Positions 34,445-44,031 of a DNA stretch of 64,000 bases are shown here, one piece after another. This DNA is from Heliocidaris erythrogramma (lineage: Eukaryota > Echinodermata > Echinoidea > Camarodonta > Echinometridae). The notes under the pieces are model-generated. The model was not told the origin of the DNA, did no database searches, and saw nothing but the letters and a program-made list of their open reading frames with translations. The stretch covers positions 29,714,433 through 29,778,432 of the forward strand of contig CM046871.1 of the NCBI GenBank assembly GCA_025617745.1, given 5' to 3'. A program made the translations under genes and the position numbers. The first letter of the stretch is position 1; every line of letters starts with the position of its first letter.

Positions 34445-35599
34445 TTACAGATTATTTGAGTATTCCTCGGTGTCCATTGGCAAGGCTTCTTCTTCCTCCT
34501 GCAGTCCTGGAGTTACAGGCCTCCGAAGCTCCAGATCATTCTTTGGTACTTTTTGATAAATGTACTTCAAGTAGTATTGAATTCCACTCTTCTGAAGATG
34601 AGAAAACGTATATACATCTAATTACCAAAGATAACATCTATCATCACCTTATATCCCGAAAACTTGTGCTTCTGCCACGTTGTCCCATCCAACTGAATTG
34701 CACAGACAACTGAGGGTCCATCATTGTGTCCAGCACACGCCTTACTGATTCTTTGGTGGCCCCTCCACATCTCTTTAAGTATGACATCTGGAAAAATGAA
34801 AGGGAATAGCAGTAAACATGTATTATTGTCACTTTCATGCACCTTCCTATCTGATTTAAACATGCATAAGATCTCACAATTGAAACCGATACTGATTTCA
34901 AAAGTTAATTTAACTTAATTATTCCAAGCAGAGGTCAATTTCATTATAGGCATGCAAACTCTGGAAGACCTACAAGGTGGATGCAAAGCATTGTTTTTCC
35001 TCCTGCAAGCTCTGTAAACAACCTGACGCTGAAATTGATAACTATATTGCATAGAAAATGCATTTAGCAGCAAGACAAAAGCAAGACAAAAACAAACTTG
35101 CTGGCTGTTTGAAGTCATGACATAGCTGCAGAACAATTAATTGGCCTCTCCTGTATGTAATAATGGAAATATAATATTCTCCAAAAATAATTGTCAATTT
35201 CAATTCTGGAATGAACATGCATATCACAAACAGTATATTCAATCCAACTTTCTACAATAAACACATATGCTGTTGAAATTCCCAATTAAGCTGAATGTTT
35301 GCATTAATAATTGAGTATAAAGTGCAGAAGAAAGTTAATGAATCAACGGTATAACACTATTATAAGCAGATAAAGACACTCACAAATTGCTTTTTTTGCA
35401 AGATCCTCCTGAAGGATCGTGTTGACCTCACATAAGTCTTGAACGTTATTAAGTGGAGGAGAGGGTATTCATTCTGGTATATCAGCAATTTCAGCCACTC
35501 TGCCCTTCTCCATTTTGGCACGGATTGCCTCAAGAAGTTTCCGGGTTTCCTTCACCTCCGACTTGACTTCCTCCTTCTTATTATCCAGTCGTCTCAATT
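34445..35599 (-). pseudogene. DUF4806-like gene remnant, three candidate exons
   Basis: Minus strand. Exon A (35,384-35,599, acceptor TTTCAG, donor GTGAGT) codes for a charged coiled coil and then a PSPPLNNVQDL-like segment. Exon B (34,648-34,787, acceptor TTTCCAG) codes for MSYLKRCGGATKESVRRVLD followed by SVQFSWMGQRG. Candidate exon C is 34,445-34,591. The order of coiled coil, P-L-P-L-type segment, L-x-x-x-G-G, VRRxL and F-x-W-x-G matches DUF4806 proteins as I remember them; the function of that domain is unknown. An in-frame TGA near 35,478, a one-base excess in an A run near 35,390 and a phase mismatch into exon C suggest decay. The gene may be the host element's own or a captured one. 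Confidence 0.55.
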
Positions 35600-35682
35600 C
35601 TGAAATTAAATTGAAATATGAGAGCATTTATTTTTGTTTCTTTATTGTATTTTTCCCTTATTCAATCGTAAATATTGTACAT

Positions 35683-35800
35683 TCCAATCCAATCACGGTA
35701 TTTATATAGCACCAATATATAGTTGCCTATTAAACCAAAGGCGATGTTGAGACTGACAAAAATACCAAAATGTCTCTTTTGATTTCTGCCTGACAGTATA
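35683..35800 (-). repeat. LINE 3' tail, short copy
   Basis: CCAATCCAATCACGGTATTT and the following 100 bp match the 3' end of the LINE at 30,818. It is 5'-truncated, as is usual for LINE insertions. Confidence 0.8.
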
Positions 35801-36618
35801 CAATTTTAGGCAAATTATTTATTTCCCCCTAATTTTCTACCTTCAATTTCATGACATTTTTAATTTAGAAACACATTTGATGTGACATTTGGGAGTAAAT
35901 TTCATATTTGCCGACGATCTAATCGGCTCATCTCGTGTCATGCACTGCCGGTTTATATAGGAACAACATTTATCCAAGGGTTCTCTTGATATTGTGTACG
36001 TGCGATTTTGTTCAGGCAGATGGATGGACCGACAACCTGAAAACATAATGCACCTACCAGCCCTAACAGGAGTATAGGCAATAAAAGACAATCATAGAAT
36101 ATGTTTGGTTTGTTTAGAAATTTAGAATTTTTCTGAAATGTACGTATGAACAGATCGAGGTGCCATCATGAATGCCCCCCAAGAAAAGAATAAGTGACAA
36201 CTAATAAATAAATCAAATGAAGGAAAAAATTCATCAGAGACTTGCCTTATGGTGACTTAATTTAAAAGCATTTCACTCTAACTCTAACAGTTTAATATTA
36301 CAGTAACGTCAGTAACAATATTATGGGACAAAAAACATAGCCTATAGGGTACACTGCCTAACAGTTAGTATTTAGTCTACTTATTTCGATGTTTACTTCA
36401 ATGTAAGTAGACTTAACTCTGGCAGTATTTAAATGATCACTAAATGATAATTTGTAATTGCATATATAATTTAATGTCGCAATGACAGTGACAAAATACA
36501 GCACTCAGTGGATGTATAATTTCGACTGTAATGTATAATAACGGTCACTTTACAAATGTGATTGATAGTATACTGACAGTTCTACAAACAGTGTGACTAA
36601 TAATAAGACACGTTGTCT
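35801..36618. other. No recognisable feature inside the element
   Basis: AT-rich, with short frames only. An 81-codon minus-strand frame ending at 35,849 has no motif I recognise. Confidence 0.3.
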
Positions 36619-36895
36619 CACTATGAACATGGCAAACAAAGAAGCGGACAAAATATACAGCTCCTCATTGTACCTTCCACACTTGCTCTGGTAGACAAAA
36701 GAATATCCCTTCATTGCCATTATGTAAGATTATGTAGAGCAGGTGTCACATACATATTCACCTGTTCCACAATATCTTACATAATATCAATGAAGGGATG
36801 TTCTTTTGTCTACCAGAACAATTGTGGAGGGTACAATGAGGAGCTGTATATTTTGTCCGCTCTCTTTTGTCATTGCATGCATCGTGTTCCTAGTG
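36619..36895. mobile_element. CACTA-like MITE, copy 1
   Basis: 277 bp, starting CACTATGAACATGG and ending CGTGTTCCTAGTG, with TCT on both sides (36,616-36,618 and 36,896-36,898). The arms pair over more than 100 bp, including AGCTCCTCATTGTACC with its mirror. CACTA ends with a 3-bp duplication are the signature of the EnSpm/CACTA superfamily. The second copy is at 55,292-55,557. No transposase is present. Confidence 0.85.
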
Positions 36896-37479
36896 TCTAT
36901 CTAACTGTTACTGTCTTAGCTACACAAAATGCACAGTATGGTGTGAATACCTAACTTACTTGCCACGAAACCTGAACTTAAACTTTGATGGAAGGTCTTT
37001 AGAAGATCAACGAAGACGAGTTCATATGCCTAAGAAGTTAGAGTAACCTGTTCCACTGCTATTTTTTCACATGCACACAGTACATGACAGCGCTGAGTCG
37101 AGCAGCGCGGCAATGCACGCGCTTGAAACGACGGACGAGTAAAACGATCACGTTAAAAAACACAAAATACAAAAAACAAACAAAAAACAAAACAAAAAAA
37201 ACCCCATTATGTCAGCAGGATAATTGTATACATTGCGTACCGGCAAAAGGTACCGGCCGTGCATGCCTAGCCTGCCTGGCTAGCCGTGTATCAATATCAC
37301 GCGCTAGTTGAGTGGCTCGATGACGTAGCCTGCAGTAAATATTGTATCATTTAATTGTATTAATTATCCTTTCTTCTTCTTTCCCTTATGTTTGCAATAG
37401 CAAAAAATTATTTAGCTTTTATATCCAAAGTCTAGCGAATGCATGTTCTGATATCCTTTTTTCTAGGGCACATATCGAA
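36896..37479. other. Unannotated, GC-rich patch
   Basis: Near 37,085-37,330 the sequence is CG-rich (GTCGAGCAGCGCGGCAATGC, GGTACCGGCCGTGCATGCC) and could hold a promoter for the minus-strand gene of this element. On the minus strand a GTAAGT lies near 36,957, but I could not define an exon. Confidence 0.25.
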
Positions 37480-38540
37480 CCATAAGTGGTATATTGACGT
37501 CAAAATCACGTCATGAACTAGTCATTCTTAGCTGGTCGTGAGTTGGCAATGAAGTGACGTAATAATTACGTCGTCTTTTGGTCTTGAATAATTGTTCAAA
37601 TAAGTGGTAAATAATCGTCGTCAAAATCACTTCATGAACTAGTCATGGATAGTGCAATTCTTAACTGGTCGTGAGTTGGCAATGACATGACGTGATATTT
37701 GCGTCGTTTTTTTGTTTTGAATAATCGTTCGTAAGTGGTAAATAATTGACGTCACCATCACGTCAACAATTAGTCATGGATGGTGAAATAACTGATCGTC
37801 AGCTTGCAATGAAGTGACATAATAATTACGTCGTTTTTTGTCTTGAATTGTTCATATAAGTGGAAAATAACTTACGTCAAAATCACGTCATGAACTAGTC
37901 ATTCGTAGCTGGCCGTGAGTTGGAAATGAAGTCACGTAATAATTACGTCGTTTTTTTGGTCTTGAAAAATCGTTCATATAAGTGGTAAATAATTGACGTC
38001 AAAATCACGTCATGAAATAGTAATGGATAGTGCGATTCTTAATTGGTCGTGAGTTGGCAATGAAGTGACGTAATAATTACGTCGTCTTTTGGTCTTGAAT
38101 AATCGTTCAAATAAGTGGTAAATAATTGACGTCAAAATCACGTCATGAACTAGTCATGGATAGTGCAATTCTTAACTGGTCGTGAGTTGGCAATGAAGTT
38201 ACCTGATAATTACGTCTTTTTTGGGTCTTGAATAATCGTTTATAAGTGGTAAATAATTGACGTCAAGAAATAGTCATGGATGATGCAATTCGTAACTGGT
38301 CGTGAGCTGGCAATGAAGTGACGTAATAATTACGTCTTTTTTGGTTTTGAATAATCCTTCATATAAGGGGTAAATACTTGACGTCAAAATCATGTCATTA
38401 TCTAGTCTTGATTGTAGCTGGTCTCGAGTGGTCAATGCAGTGACGTAATAATTACGTCGTTTTTTGGTCTTGAATAATCAATCATATAAGTGGTAAATAA
38501 TTGACGTCAAAATCACGTCATGAACTAGTCATCCAAATAT
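37480..38540 (+). repeat. Right array of about nine 125-bp units with TGACGTCA
   Basis: Units start AAGTGGTAAATAATTGACG or variants near 37,489, 37,604, 37,736, 37,861, 37,983, 38,117, 38,247, 38,368 and 38,490. Most contain TTGACGTCAAAATCACGTCA and GACGTAATAATTACGTC. TGACGTCA is the consensus cyclic-AMP response element, though repeated here as part of a transposon end. Confidence 0.9.
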
Positions 38541-38664
38541 GACAATACATACTCGTCTTAGAAAGTCGTCACGAAGACGTCATATAACGTCTTTCATACG
38601 ACGTATGACCAGTTGACCAGAATACGACCAATATACGACGTCTTTAAGACGTCCGTCTGCTACC

Positions 38665-38930
38665 AGGGGTCTAGCATTCGGCTCATTATACGTTAGCACC
38701 AGAGGAACGCGGGATGATGCCTTCTTCTCACTCCGTCTCAGAGCCTCTATCCGAGTAACTCTTGCTGATTTCTTGGCGGCGCTCTCAACCATGTTGACAG
38801 GATACCCCCGCTCGATGAAGAAAGACGACATTTCGGTGGAACGGGCCTGGAAATCGTCCTCCTTACTGCATAGCCTCCTGAGACGGGTGAATTGGGACTG
38901 GGGAATAGCCTTCTTGCACGCAGGTGGTTG
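38665..38930 (-). pseudogene. Penelope-like element ORF, upstream part
   Basis: Minus strand: CKKAIPQSQFTRLRRLCSKE near 38,910, then FFIERGYPVNMVESA and VPLVLTYNEPNARP ending at the insertion. These are the conserved segments after the reverse transcriptase fingers-palm of Penelope-like elements. The catalytic palm and everything upstream is missing, where the inverted terminal repeat begins near 38,940. It continues at 33,415. Confidence 0.85.
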
Positions 38931-38939
38931 ATTTCCTTT

Positions 38940-39400
38940 GTTTCTTTGTGACGTGTTTCTCTCTCTTTCTCCTCTTAACATCCTTTACCATGGTTGCGCG
39001 AGTTTCCATGGAGCTTTGTCCCTTTTAGCGCTTCTCCTCTTTTGTTTTCTTTTTCTCTTCTTTATGACGTTTTATTACGCCTCTATCTCTATTTCTTTCT
39101 CTCTTTCTCTCTCTCTCTCCTCTTTAACTTCTTTTACCATGGTTGCGCGAGTTTCCATGGAGCTTTCTCCCTTTCTGCGCTTCCGATCTGCTCTATTACG
39201 CCTCTCTCGCTCTTTCTCTTTCTCCCTCTCTCTCTCTCTCTCTCCTCTCCTTCCTGATCTCTACCATGGTTGCGCTGGTATCCATGGAGCTTTTGCGTTG
39301 TTTTTTTTTTTTGCGCTTCACGCTCTTTTGTGTACCTATCTAATAAATTTTCATCATTTCCTGATGAAGGCCTATGGCCGAAAATTTTTTCATCGTATAC
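38940..39400 (+). repeat. PLE terminal repeat, inverted copy at the 5' side
   Basis: Carries three units with TACCATGGTTGCGCGAGTTT and CCATGGAGCTTT separated by CT-rich tracts, in opposite orientation to the element's coding strand. It pairs with 31,960-32,420. A truncated inverted terminal repeat upstream of the coding part is a known Penelope arrangement. Frames here with Phe/Ser/Leu runs are not genes. Confidence 0.8.
39361..39383 (+). ncRNA. Hammerhead ribozyme-like core, PLE 5' repeat
   Basis: CTGATGA, hairpin AGGCCTATGGCC, GAAA: identical core to 31,971-31,993 in the opposite orientation. Stem I and stem III partners could not be fixed by eye. Confidence 0.55.
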
Positions 39401-39779
39401 GGACTTTTCATTCCTTTTATATATATATAATATATATAGTACATCACAGTGCTCAAAAACATTGTAATTTTTATATCATTGTTTAGAGTGCATTGTCACT
39501 ATCATCATTTTTTTTTTCTCTCGCTTCTCTGGCTCGCAAAATTTAGAAATAGGATAGTTGATATCGGGTACGATTCTACAGCTCCCTAAAGCACTTGCCT
39601 CCCAGTCTACCAACAGCCCGCTAGACCGACCTGTCGTCTTGAATGGGCTGTCAATCTCGTCGAACGTCGGTCTCGTGGGCTGTAGCCTGGCGCATATGAG
39701 CCGCTACCTCATAATGTGCAGGCAAAAGTAAAAAAATTAAAAAAAGTGCGAATAACGTGAACATTGGATAGCCACTGCG
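39401..39779. other. No gene; microsatellite and spacer
   Basis: An AT microsatellite near 39,420 and spacer sequence. A block with CGACCTGTCGTCTTG resembles 44,290-44,400, which suggests another dispersed repeat. Confidence 0.35.
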
Positions 39780-40180
39780 AGACACAGGAACTATGCAAAC
39801 TCAATGATTGGTGTGCCAGACATATTTTCCACCAAATCATTACCCGTGTAAATTTTAGAGTCACTTTTAAAACTATTTTCCTTGGTGATCTCGAGACTGT
39901 ACATTACCCTATTCGTATATGATATGTTTAGTTGATGTCAATTTAGGTAATCTGTTGAAATAAATCCAGGAGCTAGCCTTTTTTGCTTCTCCACTGCAAA
40001 GCTAGTTTACTTTTCAGTTATGTGGGTGTATCCTGTGTGTGGGTGTGTCTGTGTGTGTGTTTTCTTTTAATATGTATAAGTATTTTAATTGTTGCTATTT
40101 AGATGAATTGAATAAGACTATTAAAGACCGGCTGACACGAGGCGTCATTTCAATCGCGATTAACCCATACGCCAGTCATT
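39780..40180 (+). repeat. Dispersed repeat, copy B
   Basis: Match to 23,668-24,180 (see that entry), ending at the CGAGGCG block and ATTAACCCATACGCCAG. The palindromic element starts just after it. Confidence 0.75.
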
Positions 40181-42100
40181 GAAAATAATTTTGCACTGTT
40201 CATTTCTTAAACTGATATCACTCTAGTCCAACAGATTGGTGCTGAAAATCGAAGGAATTGTGGACTTTTTCATAAAAGCATGAAATTTGCCATAATAGGT
40301 AGAGGTAGAGTTTTTGATGCTGAATAATTCTAGATATGGGGCCACCTAAAATTTGGGCCCTGGGGCCATTTGTGCACATTGAAAAAAAAACAACAGCATG
40401 GCTATCTCAGGGTATTTTCCCTTCGTAATTGATTTATTCATATCTAGTTCTGATATACTAAAATTATGTAGAATATCCGGGCCTCAAAATTTAGACAAGT
40501 GATTTAGGGGGCCATTTTTTTCAAATGAAGGGCTATCTCATATATCAAAATATTACAAACTCACTGATTTGTTGAATATAAGTAAAATGCTTCTAATTAT
40601 GATCATTCAGACATTATGTCCTTGAAATTAACAAGATATGTGGTTTAGATGCCCATTATGACCATGAAGGCCCATGAAAGGCCCAAATTAATCTATGTGC
40701 AAAATAAGGGTTTTTTCCGTTATTTGTTTAATTTTTTTATGGCTGACGGCATTTTTTAAATCAAAGTCATATGAAAAGCCCACTGCAGTGGGCATCTTTC
40801 CTTAAATTTGATTTATTCTCTCACAAGGTGATGGCCAAGTTAAAACTGGCTGCTGAAGTTTTAAAATATGCCTATATACTTGCATATAACTTTGAGTTTA
40901 AGCGTTCTATTGGCAAGGCGGGCAAGCTGAAAAAAACCTCTAGCATATTATAGGGTCACTTCATTTCACAAAGATGGCCGTCATATTTGAAATGTCCGCT
41001 GGTCTGTTTCAAAATGTGGCTATGCTTTGTCTTTTAACTTATAACTTGACATGAGGTAGAACTTTGTGTACTACAGAAATTACTGGATATTGCAATTTTT
41101 CACCTAAAACAGACATAAAGAAAGTTTACTACAGGGATGTACTTTGTTTAAACACAATTGTACCAAGGTAAAGGTATATCTTAGAATGCTGAATAATTTG
41201 GAAGATTTTTGGCTTTTCATTTCCAAATTGCCATCAAATTGGAAAATACTGCATAGGTGTAAAAATGTGATAGATTTGCTATTTTGAATAAAGCACCAAA
41301 GTGCAAAATAGTTCATATGCTGAAGAATTATGGATTATCATCTTTCAGTAGTTGCTGTGTAATAATACATTCATTCATTTGCATCTTGCATGGTTAGGTT
41401 GTATCTATAGAACATATCATTTTTTTTCTCAATATGGCCGTGCAGGTGAAAAACAAAGAGCAAAGTACAGTTTTATGTGTTTAGTTGTTTTGCATCTGAT
41501 TATAATGTACTTTGGCATACTAACATTATTTGCAAAAGATGACATTGATATGCTTCATCGGGATATTAATGTATATTGTTCATGTAAAAGTCTACAATGA
41601 GAAGAGAAACATGTTAGAGTTAGGATAATATTTATATAGACATTTCCGGTACTAACTAAATTCCAAACTTTTATTACAGCGACCCTGAGTTATAAGCTTT
41701 CCAGACACAGAGTAAACTTTCAAATGCAAATAGTCATATCGTTTATCACACTGGCACACAGGCAGAACTATACTGCCTGCGAAAGGTGAAACTCAAGAGA
41801 TATTTGCATGTAAGAATATTTTAACTCTTCGGCAGCCATTTAATATTTGGCCATCCTTTTGTTAGGGAATAATTAAAATTTAACAAGAATTGCCTTCAAT
41901 GGGCCATCGATGGGCCCATGTGACTGCTAAAGTGGGCTTTTCATATGTTCTTGATTTCAAAATTGTTGTCTACCATAAAAAATTAAGACCGACAAACTGA
42001 AAAACCGCTATTTTGCATATGAATTAATTTGGGCCTTTCGTGGGCCTTTTTGGTCATAATGGGCACCCAAATCACATATCTAGCTAATTTCAAGGACATA

Positions 42101-42501
42101 TTTGAATCATGGACAATCACCAATAAAGAGGCAAAGAAATTGAATGGTTGTTACACAAGACTGCTCAGAGCAGCCCAGAATGTCAAGGTAGATGCAGAAC
42201 ACCACATAAGCAATGTACAACTATACGGCCATCTACCAAAAATCTCAGATAAGACTAGACGGAGAAGACTGAAAATGGCTGGCCACTGCATCAGGAGAAA
42301 AGACGAACTTGTCTCCAAACTTTTGCTATGGACACCATCACATGGACGAAGAGGCAGAGGAAGACCAGCAAAACATACATGCATAGATGTGCTTAAAGAG
42401 GACACAGGACTGGAGGTGGAAGAACTAGGGAAAGCCATGCTAGATAAAATGTACTAGGCCATCATGTCACGAGGAACCGCAAGGAAAGTAAAGTAAAGTA
42501 T
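42101..42501 (+). pseudogene. LINE C-terminal fragment
   Basis: Codes for LNGCYTRLLRAAQNV, QLYGHLPKISDKTRRRRLKM, AGHCIRRKDELVSKLLLW and GRRGRGRPAKHT. This is the C-terminal region seen after the reverse transcriptase in many marine-invertebrate LINEs. It ends with an AAAGT-repeat tail. It is 5'-truncated and cuts the right arm of the palindromic element exactly where left and right arms stop matching. Confidence 0.88.
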
Positions 42502-42734
42502 TGTCTGACTGATCACCATTAGAAGTATTGTATTTTATATTCACCAAATCAGTGACTTTGTAACATTTTAATATATGGGATGGCCCGTTATTTGAAAATG
42601 GGCAGCAAAAGCACTTGTATGAATTTTGAGGCCCGGAAATCCTACATAATACTTAGGCTTAGTCCGAAAGGGTGGGTAGCGTCCCGTCGCGTTGACGCGA
42701 ACGCCACCATTCGTCCACCATTCGTTTTTGTTTG

Positions 42735-42969
42735 TTGGTTTTTTGTTTTTTTTGCTTGGTAGAGAATTATGGGAGGAAAAGTGGACCCTATAAAATCATA
42801 TAACTCCCCCCCCCCCCTCCACTGAGGGATTTTTGGAGGGCTGACGATAAAAATTTCCGTCCCCCCCCCCCCCCCCCCAGCGATTTAAAATACGGATCTC
42901 CCAAAGTTGACAGCCCTGCATATCTGTCCTCCCCCCCCCCCCTTTTACAAAATCCTGGATCCGCCCCAG
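42735..42969. repeat. hAT-like MITE remnant (GGCGGATCC family)
   Basis: Shares AGAGAATTATGGGAGG, several C runs and the right end CCTGGATCCGCCCCAG with the family. The left end is missing. It is nested in the 523-bp element. Confidence 0.7.
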
Positions 42970-42971
42970 AT

Positions 42972-42976
42972 TAATC

Positions 42977-43012
<36 letters not shown>

Positions 43013-43140
43013 CTATTTCTATAGCGCCTTTTCAGAGTATAAATACAAAGCGCTTTACATAATACAATTCACAAATAACAATGCTGCTTACAAGAATATG
43101 CATAAACAAGATTTGCATCAAACCTGATAGTAATTGTTAG
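42972..43140 (-). repeat. AAT microsatellite plus retroposon tail
   Basis: A run of (ATA)n is followed by CTATTTCTATAGCGCC and AAAGCGCTTTACATAATAC. This is the common 3' end of SINE/LINE families in marine invertebrates, read on the minus strand. Confidence 0.6.
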
Positions 43141-43376
43141 CAACAGGGGCAACGCTACCCACCATTTCGGACTAAGCGTAATACTTAGTATAACAAAACT
43201 AAATCAATTATGAATGAAACTACCCTGAGAAAGCCATGTGTGGAAAAAAAGGGGCACAACGGGCCCCAGGGCACAAATTCTAGGTGGCCATATCCATAAT
43301 CATTCAGCATCACAAATCAAATTTCATGCTTTTATGAAAAAGTGCACAGTTATTCCAACAATCTCCTGGACTACTT

Positions 43377-43740
43377 GGGCATGATAAGCAAAAGACCGCA
43401 CATGTCACTGACGCAGTCTGACGCAGTCCTAACGTCAGCAAATGACTCCTCGTGTGAGCCGGGCTTTACGAATTGTTTTTTCCCTCCGAATCTGACTCAC
43501 TTTGTTCTTTAGAAATATACAGGCTTGTTCGTGGGAATGACTGATATATAGCTTATAACTATATAGACAATATTATGGACTATAACTTACTTTTCGAACA
43601 TCCATAGCTTTCTTATTCCTTGTCCGATTTCTCTCAAATTTTCACAATCCTGTTTTTTCTTATTTTTCTGCTTTCACACAAATCAACTTATAACCAAGGT
43701 TAGATTGCTTTTTAAGTCGACAAAGTACACCTCTTGTAAG
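43377..43740 (+). repeat. Dispersed repeat, related to 44,940-45,130
   Basis: GTCAGCAAATGACTCCTCGTGTGAG, shortened here to GTCAGCAAATGACTCCTCG, and TTAGAAATATACAGGCTTGT recur near 44,990-45,100. No coding motif. Confidence 0.55.
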
Positions 43741-43750
43741 CCGGGCTTAA

Positions 43751-44031
43751 AGGGATACGCCACCAGGCGACCTTGGGGAATGTCAGGATTGCGTATAAAG
43801 CCACATTCACTCGTACACAAAGTTTGTGCGTCGAACGCGTTCGTCGGACTGCTGGGATTACATTTCGGACTGCACGAAGCCGACCGAATCTCGCACGAGC
43901 TCAGGCACGAGCTCAGGCGGCGACCAGTCTGTCCGAAGTTTGCGCCCCGCGGGGCAACGGCATGATCAGGTAACGATCACGGTGCCCTCTCTTGGCATAA
44001 AAAAGTCCACAATCTGCGGTTGAGTATCCCT
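43751..44031 (+). mobile_element. TTAA-flanked MITE, copy 2
   Basis: 281 bp from AGGGATACGCC to GTATCCCT, flanked by TTAA at 43,747-43,750 and 44,032-44,035. Inverted relative of 5,036-5,328. Frames in it code for nothing recognisable. Confidence 0.85.

Larger units (their letters stand above)
33416..38664 (-). mobile_element. 5.25-kb unclassified element inserted in the PLE
   Basis: The left end is TGGTAAAAATGACG and the right end GTCCGTCTGCTACC, so the tips TGGTA and TACC are inverted. Allowing a 2-bp duplication (AG), removal rejoins the Penelope-like frame exactly. Subterminal arrays differ: three units of about 270 bp on the left, and nine units of about 125 bp on the right, all rich in TGACGTCA or ACGTC. 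The interior holds a decayed DUF4806-like gene on the minus strand, a LINE tail and a CACTA-like MITE. I know no superfamily with this exact set; sea urchin TU foldback elements also have tandem-repeat termini, but I cannot show relatedness. Confidence 0.72.
42656..43178. mobile_element. 523-bp DNA element with 9-bp duplication
   Basis: TAATACTTA flanks it (42,647-42,655 and 43,179-43,187). Ends are GGCTTAGTCCGAAAGGGTGG and, inverted, CGCTTAGTCCGAAATGGTGG, giving terminal repeats of about 26 bp. A 9-bp duplication is typical of Mutator-like elements. It contains a hAT-like MITE remnant and a SINE or LINE tail. No transposase. Confidence 0.85.
40222..43376. mobile_element. Long palindromic (foldback) element with nested insertions
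   Basis: The left arm (about 40,222-40,800) is matched inverted by three right-side blocks: about 41,900-42,100, 42,502-42,655 and 43,179-43,376. Shared words include CTTTTTCATAAAAGCATGAAATTT, of which TTTTTCATAAAAGCATGAAA is mirrored near 43,330, CCGGGCCTCAAAATT and ATGCCCATTATGACC. The right arm is split by a LINE fragment and a smaller transposon. The central 1.1 kb has no recognisable gene. The arms differ by some 15-20 percent by eye, so it is old. Superfamily unknown. Confidence 0.75.

Noticed and set aside
37480-38540. Regularly spaced repeats suggesting a CRISPR array
   Set aside because: The spacers are also repeated between units, the host is an animal, and the array forms a transposon end.
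38938-39486. A 182-codon hydrophobic frame
   Set aside because: It is made of the tandem PLE terminal repeat units and CT tracts, and is antisense to the element's coding strand.
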